A DNA stretch of 64,000 bases from Gemmatimonadota bacterium (GTDB lineage Bacteria; Gemmatimonadota; Gemmatimonadetes; Longimicrobiales; Gaopeijiaceae), in the NCBI GenBank assembly GCA_029262115.1, contig JAJCZZ010000091.1, positions 122,330 to 186,329 of the forward strand. The letters run 5' to 3'. The notes under the pieces are model-generated. The model saw only the letters and a program-made list of their open reading frames with translations. It made no database searches and was not told the origin of the DNA. Numbering within the stretch: the stretch's first letter is position 1; each line of letters begins with the position of its first letter. The position numbers were made by a program, and so were the translations under genes. Below are positions 59,237 to 64,000 of this stretch, one piece after another.

Positions 59237-62187
59237 CTGACGGATGCCGACATCGCGCGGCCCGCTCGTCGGGCGAAGCGCGATCTGGTGCTACTCGTCG
59301 TTGCGACGGTTATGGCCGCGGTCGTGCTCGTCGTCTTCGACGGCTTCGAGGCGCTGTACGAGTTCTCCCGCGCCCACGAAGCGTGGCAGTTGGACGAGTT
59401 CCTGAGCGGCCTGATCCTGCTTTCGCTCTTCGTTGCTCTCTTCGCGGTCCGACGGGCTTCAGACCTGCGGTCGGCGCTGGCGATGCGTGCCGCCTCCGAA
59501 AGGCGCCTCCGTAGCATCGTCGAGTCCATTCCGATCGGCCTCCACTTCTACCGCCTCGAAAGTGACGACAGGCTGGTGTTGACCGGCTCGAATCCGGCGG
59601 CCGACCGGATCCTCGGGGTGGAGGAGGGCCACTGGGTCGGGCTGACCGTCGAGGAGGCCTTCCCGTCGTTAACCGGCACGGAGGTTCCCCAACGGTACCG
59701 GGACATCGCGGCGGGGGGGGCCACCTGGATCACCGAGCAGATCGACTACGCCGACAGTGTCGTCGAGGGAGCCTTCTCGATCCACGCCTTTCGAACAGGT
59801 CAGCACGCGATGGCGGTCGCGTTCGAGGACGTCACGGCGCGCATCCGGACCGCCAAGGCTCTGCGCACGAGTGGGGAAGGGCTGCGTCTCCTGATCGACG
59901 GGGTGAGTGACCACGCGATCGTTCTGCTCGACCCTGAGGGACGGGTCGCGAGTTGGAACGAAGGGGCGAGGCGCCTCACGGGCTGGACGGAAGCGGAGAT
60001 CGTCGGAGAGCCGACGTCTCTCGTCTATTCGGAAGAGGCCGTTCGCTCGGGAGAACCTGATCGGCTCCTTCGTGAGGCCGTGGATGCGGGTTCCGCTCGC
60101 ACCGAGGGCTGGCGAATACGCAAAGACGGCTCGCGTTTTTGGGCCAACGTCGTGCTGTCCGCGGTCAGGGACGAGGCCGGCCGGCTATTGGGGTTCGCCA
60201 AAGTCACACGCGACCTCACCGAGCGGCGACAGGAAGAGGAGGCCCGCCGCGCGAGTGAAGAGCGATTCCGCACGACGTTCGAGAACGCGCCCATCGGCAT
60301 GGCACTCGTCTCTCCCGAGGGACAGTGGCTGCGTGTCAATCCTGCCCTCTGCCATCTGCTTGGCTACACCGAAGAGGAGTTCTACAGCCTGACGTTTCAG
60401 GAAATCACCCATTCGGACGACCTGGACGCCGATCTCGAGTACGTGGAAAAGATGCTGGCCGGCGAAATCCGGACATACCAGATGGAGAAGCGCTACCGCC
60501 GGAAGTCGGGTGATATCGTACGGGCGTTGTTGAGCGTTTCGCTGGTTCGCGACGAGAACGGCGACCCCGTGCACTTCCTGTCCCAGATCCAGGACATCAC
60601 CGACCGGATTCACGCGGAGGAGACGCTCCGGAAGAGCGAAGAGAAGTACCGCGCGACGGTGGCGAACATTCCCGGTGTGGCCTATCGCGCCTTCCCCGAC
60701 TGGACTACGGAGTTCCTCGGCGACCTGCCCGGCGTCACAGGCTACATGGAAGCCGAGTTGAACGCCCTGGAGGGGGGATGGTTATCGGTGATCCATCCGG
60801 AGGACCGAGAGATGGTGGCGCGTGACGGAGCAGTGCTCTTCAAGGCCGACGCGAGCGTGATGCACACGTATCGGATCTGGACCAAGTCGAAGGAGGAGCG
60901 TTGGATCGAGGACCGCAAGACCTCACGCAGGTCGTCCGATGGTCACGGCATGGACATCTACGGTATCGTCCTCGACATCACGGAAAGAAAGACGCTCGAG
61001 AATCAGTTACGTCAGGCACAGAAGATGGAAGCGGTCGGACAGTTGACCGGAGGAATCGCCCACGACTTCAACAACGTTCTGACGGTCATCCTCACCAACG
61101 CCGAGTTGATGACGGACCATCTCCCGTTGGACCCGATCGTCCTGGAGGAGATGGAGGAGCTTCAGGCAGCCGCCCGTCGGGGCGCGACCATGATCTCGCG
61201 CCTCCTCCAGTTCAGCAGGCAGGCAATCCTCTCGAAACAGCTGATCCGCCCGGGCAGGGTGATCGAGGATCTGAGCGGGATGCTCCAGCGCCTGATTCCC
61301 GAGAATATCCGTTTCGAATTCAAGGATTCGACCGAAGCCACCGACCTGGTGTCCGCCGACGTCGGTGGGATCGAGCAGGTTCTGGTGAACCTGTGCACGA
61401 ACGCACGGGACGCGATGCCGAGGGGAGGCGACCTGCGGATCGAGTGTGAGCGCACCTGGCTCGACGACGACTACCACGCCACCCACCCGTGGATCACCCA
61501 AGGGGACCACGTCGTCATCAAGGTGGCGGACAACGGCGTCGGGATGAGCGAGGAGACACAGCGAAAGCTGTTCGAGCCGTTCTTACCACCAAACCCGCGA
61601 GCAGGGGAACGGGCCTCGGCATGGCGATGGTGTACGGGCTGATGAAGCAGCACGACGGTATGGTCCACGTCTACAGCGAACTCGGGGAGGGAACCACCGT
61701 TCGGTTGTACTTTCCGAAGGCATCGGGTCAGGCCGTCGAGGAGACCCGGATCAAGCGCCCCGAGTCGGGGTTCGTCCGCGGCACCGAGACGATTCTCCTG
61801 GCCGAAGACGAAGCTGGGATTCGACGCGCAACGACCCGGGCCCTGGAGCGGATGGGTTACACGGTTCTCGTGGCCGAGGACGGCGAGGCGGCGTTGGAGA
61901 TGTACCGAAAGCACTCCGAGGAGATCGCGCTGGTCATCTCGGACCTGATCATGCCCAAACTCGGAGGAGGCCAACTCGCCGCAGCGTTGCGACGGGAGAA
62001 CCCCCACGTCCGAATCCTCTTCTCGAGTGGCTACTCCGCGGACACGGCAGGTGGACTCGTGGCTCTTCCCGAAGGCGCGGAGTTCCTCCAGAAGCCTTGG
62101 AATCTGGAAGACCTGGGTCTGCGGGTGCGCAGTATGCTCGACCTGGGAGGAGATGAGGCGCCCCAGACAACGGCCGGAAGCGGCTGA
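59237..62187 (+). pseudogene. Hybrid PAS histidine kinase with receiver, split by a one-base frameshift
   Basis: Two membrane segments (LLVVATVMAAVVLVV; FLSGLILLSLFVALFAV) precede four PAS domains (about 59.5, 59.88, 60.26 and 60.65 kb). Then a HisKA/HWE-like AVGQLTGGIAHDFNNVLTVIL and a HATPase domain (LVNLCTNARDAMPRGG; VADNGVGM). At KLFEPF the DNA reads CCGTTCTTACCACC where CCGTTCTTTACCACC would give the usual FFTTKP. The frame then shifts, and TKPASRGTGLGMAMVYGLMKQHDG and a receiver (LAEDEAGIRRA, ISDLIMPKLGG) follow in the next frame to 62187. Start: no ATG in frame; CTG 59237 has AGGGAGG five bases upstream, GTG 59288 is the alternative. Mutation or sequencing error cannot be separated here. 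Confidence 0.85.
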
Positions 62188-62222
62188 AGGAGGCCTGCGC
62201 CCGAGCCACCCATTCTCCCATT

Positions 62223-64000
62223 TCAGTTGCCTGACAGATCCTCCAGCGCACGCTTTTCCCGCACCCAATACGGAATCGGGAACGGTCGAGCGGACGGCCA
62301 GATCCGATTCAGTGTGTCCGCTTCATACAGTTCGCCGTTTTTCATCACGTAGTGGATATCCACAGAGTTGCGGATATCATCTAAAGGACTGCTGTTCAAG
62401 ATCAGCAGGTCGGCCAACTTCCCCACTTCGATCGAGCCGAGATCCTTTCCGTAGCCGATGGACTGCGCACCGAGCGTGGTGGCAATGCGGAGCGCCTCCA
62501 TGTTGGTCATGTCCCCGCTCTGTAACATCCAAAGCTCCCAGTGGGCGGCAATACCGTCCTGCTGGCCGTGGGAACCCAGGCCGGCCAGTCCACCGGCGCG
62601 CACGATGTCGCGAACGCCCCGGGCGATGTCGGGAAAGTTGTAGTCCTCCTCCACGATCATCGGTCGCCGGCGTGCACCCCGCGTGAGAAGCTCCGTGGGC
62701 GTGAAGTACGACGCCTTGGGATCCTTGTCCAGGTCGGTGCGGGCCCGGAAGTAACCATCTCCGGCGGGGGCGCCATACGCGACAACGAGGGTCGGCGTGT
62801 ACGCGAGCTTTGCGTCGGCGAACAGCGTGACCACGTCCTTGTACAGCGGAACCTGCCCGATGGAATGCTCGATGGCCGTGAAACCGTCGATGGCCATGGA
62901 CAGATCCATGCGCAGATCGGCCGCGCCCTCGTTGGTCGTGTTGATCCCCTCTGCGTGAGCCGCCTTGAGAACCCACTGGCGCTGGATACGCCGGGGCTGA
63001 AGGTACTGCTTGAGGGAGTTCACGCCCTGGGCCTTGTACCGCCGCACGACGCGGAGGGCGTCTTCGTAGCTGCCGATGGGCGTATTGGTGCTGGTCAGTG
63101 GAAAGCCCGTAGCGTAGATGCGCGCACCCACCATTTTGCCGGCTTCGACCAACTCACCCCAGGCCACGTTCCACCGCGACCCGCTGGGGTTACGGGTGGT
63201 GGTGACGCCATACGCCAGATTCGCGGCGATGGACCATTCCTGCTCGGGGGCCATCTCCGCACCCGTCTTGGGATGGGCGTGAACGTCCACCAGCCCGGGC
63301 ATGATCGTCTTGCCCGTCACGTCGATCACACGCACGCCCGGTGCGTCGACGCGGGCGCCCACCTCGGCGATTCGATTGTTGCGGACCAGGATGTCTCCAC
63401 GCTCCAGAACCTGGTCGCCGTCCATGGTGATGACGCGTGCCCCCCGTAACAGGACCTCGCCTTCCGGGATGGCCCGGGGCACCTGGAGTGTCACCACGGC
63501 CTCGGAAACGCCCCACCGATCGGCGTCTGCACTCGCCATCACGGAGTCACGGGGTGCCCGGTAGTACCGGTTGGCGAAGCTCCAGGCGATGCCGCGCCCC
63601 CCATCCACCCACTGGGCGTAGTTGGCGCCTTCGGTTGTGATCCGCCGCAGCGGAACGGACGGAGTCTTCAGGTTCACCGCCAAGCCGTCGGCCCCGGCAT
63701 CGGTCAGGGGGATCGCATAGAGGTCATCGCGATCGAGCACGAGCACGGCATTTTCTTGAGGCGACACGTGCATCAGCGGGGTGCCCGCTCGGGCGCTGGT
63801 AACCTTCGCGTGGGTCACCTTCTCCGACCCGTCGTACCGCACCGACATCAGAGCCGTCGCCTGCTCCGCCTGAAACCCAGGGGGTCCGGTCACCGCCTCC
63901 GTGTAGTAGACGCGTGCCTTACCAGCATCGCCACCTGTGACCAGCGACGGGGGCGACGCGGCGGCCACGATCGTGGCCGCCGCGTCGCCCCCGTCGCTGG
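62223..64000 (-). CDS. Amidohydrolase with N-terminal PD40-type region (5' end beyond window)
   Basis: At least 580 residues. The C-terminal ~420 residues are an imidazolonepropionase-like amidohydrolase: VLLRGARVITMDGDQVLERGDILVRNNRI, GKTIMPGLVDVHAHPK (HxH metal site), AIEHSIGQVPLYKDV, GGLAGLGSHGQQDG and ATTLGAQSIGYGKDLGSIEVGKLADLLILN. The N-terminal part (QATALMSVRYDGSEKVTHAKV; MHVSPQENAVLVLDRDDLYAIPL) is the end of a TolB-like propeller, as in large exported amidohydrolases of this group. The true start lies outside. The last ~30 bases (63971-64000) belong to a perfect palindrome and may not be genuine coding sequence. Confidence 0.88.
   Translation of the reverse strand, partial: SDGGDAAATIVAAASPPSLVTGGDAGKARVYYTEAVTGPPGFQAEQATALMSVRYDGSEKVTHAKVTSARAGTPLMHVSPQENAVLVLDRDDLYAIPLTDAGADGLAVNLKTPSVPLRRITTEGANYAQWVDGGRGIAWSFANRYYRAPRDSVMASADADRWGVSEAVVTLQVPRAIPEGEVLLRGARVITMDGDQVLERGDILVRNNRIAEVGARVDAPGVRVIDVTGKTIMPGLVDVHAHPKTGAEMAPEQEWSIAANLAYGVTTTRNPSGSRWNVAWGELVEAGKMVGARIYATGFPLTSTNTPIGSYEDALRVVRRYKAQGVNSLKQYLQPRRIQRQWVLKAAHAEGINTTNEGAADLRMDLSMAIDGFTAIEHSIGQVPLYKDVVTLFADAKLAYTPTLVVAYGAPAGDGYFRARTDLDKDPKASYFTPTELLTRGARRRPMIVEEDYNFPDIARGVRDIVRAGGLAGLGSHGQQDGIAAHWELWMLQSGDMTNMEALRIATTLGAQSIGYGKDLGSIEVGKLADLLILNSSPLDDIRNSVDIHYVMKNGELYEADTLNRIWPSARPFPIPYWVREKRALEDLSGN
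63941..64000. repeat. 60-bp perfect palindrome at the window end
   Basis: Bases 63941-63970 (starting CCAGCGACGG, ending GGCCACGA) are followed immediately by their exact reverse complement (TCGTGGCCGC to CCGTCGCTGG, 63971-64000). There is no spacer. A perfect fold-back inside coding sequence at a sequence end usually marks an assembly or amplification artefact. A real cruciform cannot be ruled out from this window. Confidence 0.9.

Overview
The window is high-GC DNA from a Gram-negative bacterium. It has many outer-membrane barrels, signal-peptide lipoproteins, a full cbb3 oxidase operon, L,D-transpeptidase and sigma-54 promoters. Three PadR regulators, a PadR/ADOP-permease pair, two ~1,050-residue sortilin-type propeller proteins, PD40/amidohydrolase proteins and a LIC_10091-type lipoprotein are a gene mix typical of Gemmatimonadota or a close relative. 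That placement is inferred from gene content only. No rRNA, tRNA, CRISPR array or prophage was seen.

Layout. 1-8.2 kb: a partial PadR gene, then a tightly coupled minus-strand operon ccoN-O-Q-P-G-H-I-(25-codon minigene)-S for a high-affinity cbb3 oxidase and its copper and assembly factors, with a divergent TauE/SafE-type gene. 8.2-17.7 kb: an ArsC-fold protein, PadR plus ADOP permease, a DUF72 fusion protein, YajQ, a PD40 lipoprotein, an M19-type dipeptidase and small membrane proteins. 17.9-21.2 kb: a zinc-type ArsR repressor with its operator, a ZntA-type ATPase and a DUF411 protein.

21.2-29.9 kb is the most coherent regulatory block. An NtrC-type sigma-54 activator (GAFTGA present) is followed by -24/-12 promoters ahead of a single-domain response regulator, an L,D-transpeptidase/class A PBP/histidine-kinase operon, a DUF1328 small membrane protein and a DUF4235 protein, with a weaker site ahead of a small lipoprotein. 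This looks like a local RpoN-controlled cell-envelope regulon with its own phosphorelay.

29.9-45 kb: cardiolipin synthase-type PLD, a DtxR-box-preceded operon (di-heme oxidoreductase, Rieske protein, porin), a DUF4097-type beta-repeat protein, a PQQ-type sugar dehydrogenase, a VOC dioxygenase, ChaN, a glutamate synthase-like flavoprotein, an AAA ATPase, PadR, MutM and a LIC_10091 lipoprotein. 45-64 kb: two sortilin-type proteins, a 303-bp non-autonomous inverted-repeat element with 8-bp target duplication, a 6-bladed propeller, an MFS exporter, an OmpW-like barrel, a hybrid histidine kinase interrupted by a one-base frameshift, and a partial amidohydrolase. The last 60 bases are a perfect palindrome, which suggests a contig-end artefact.
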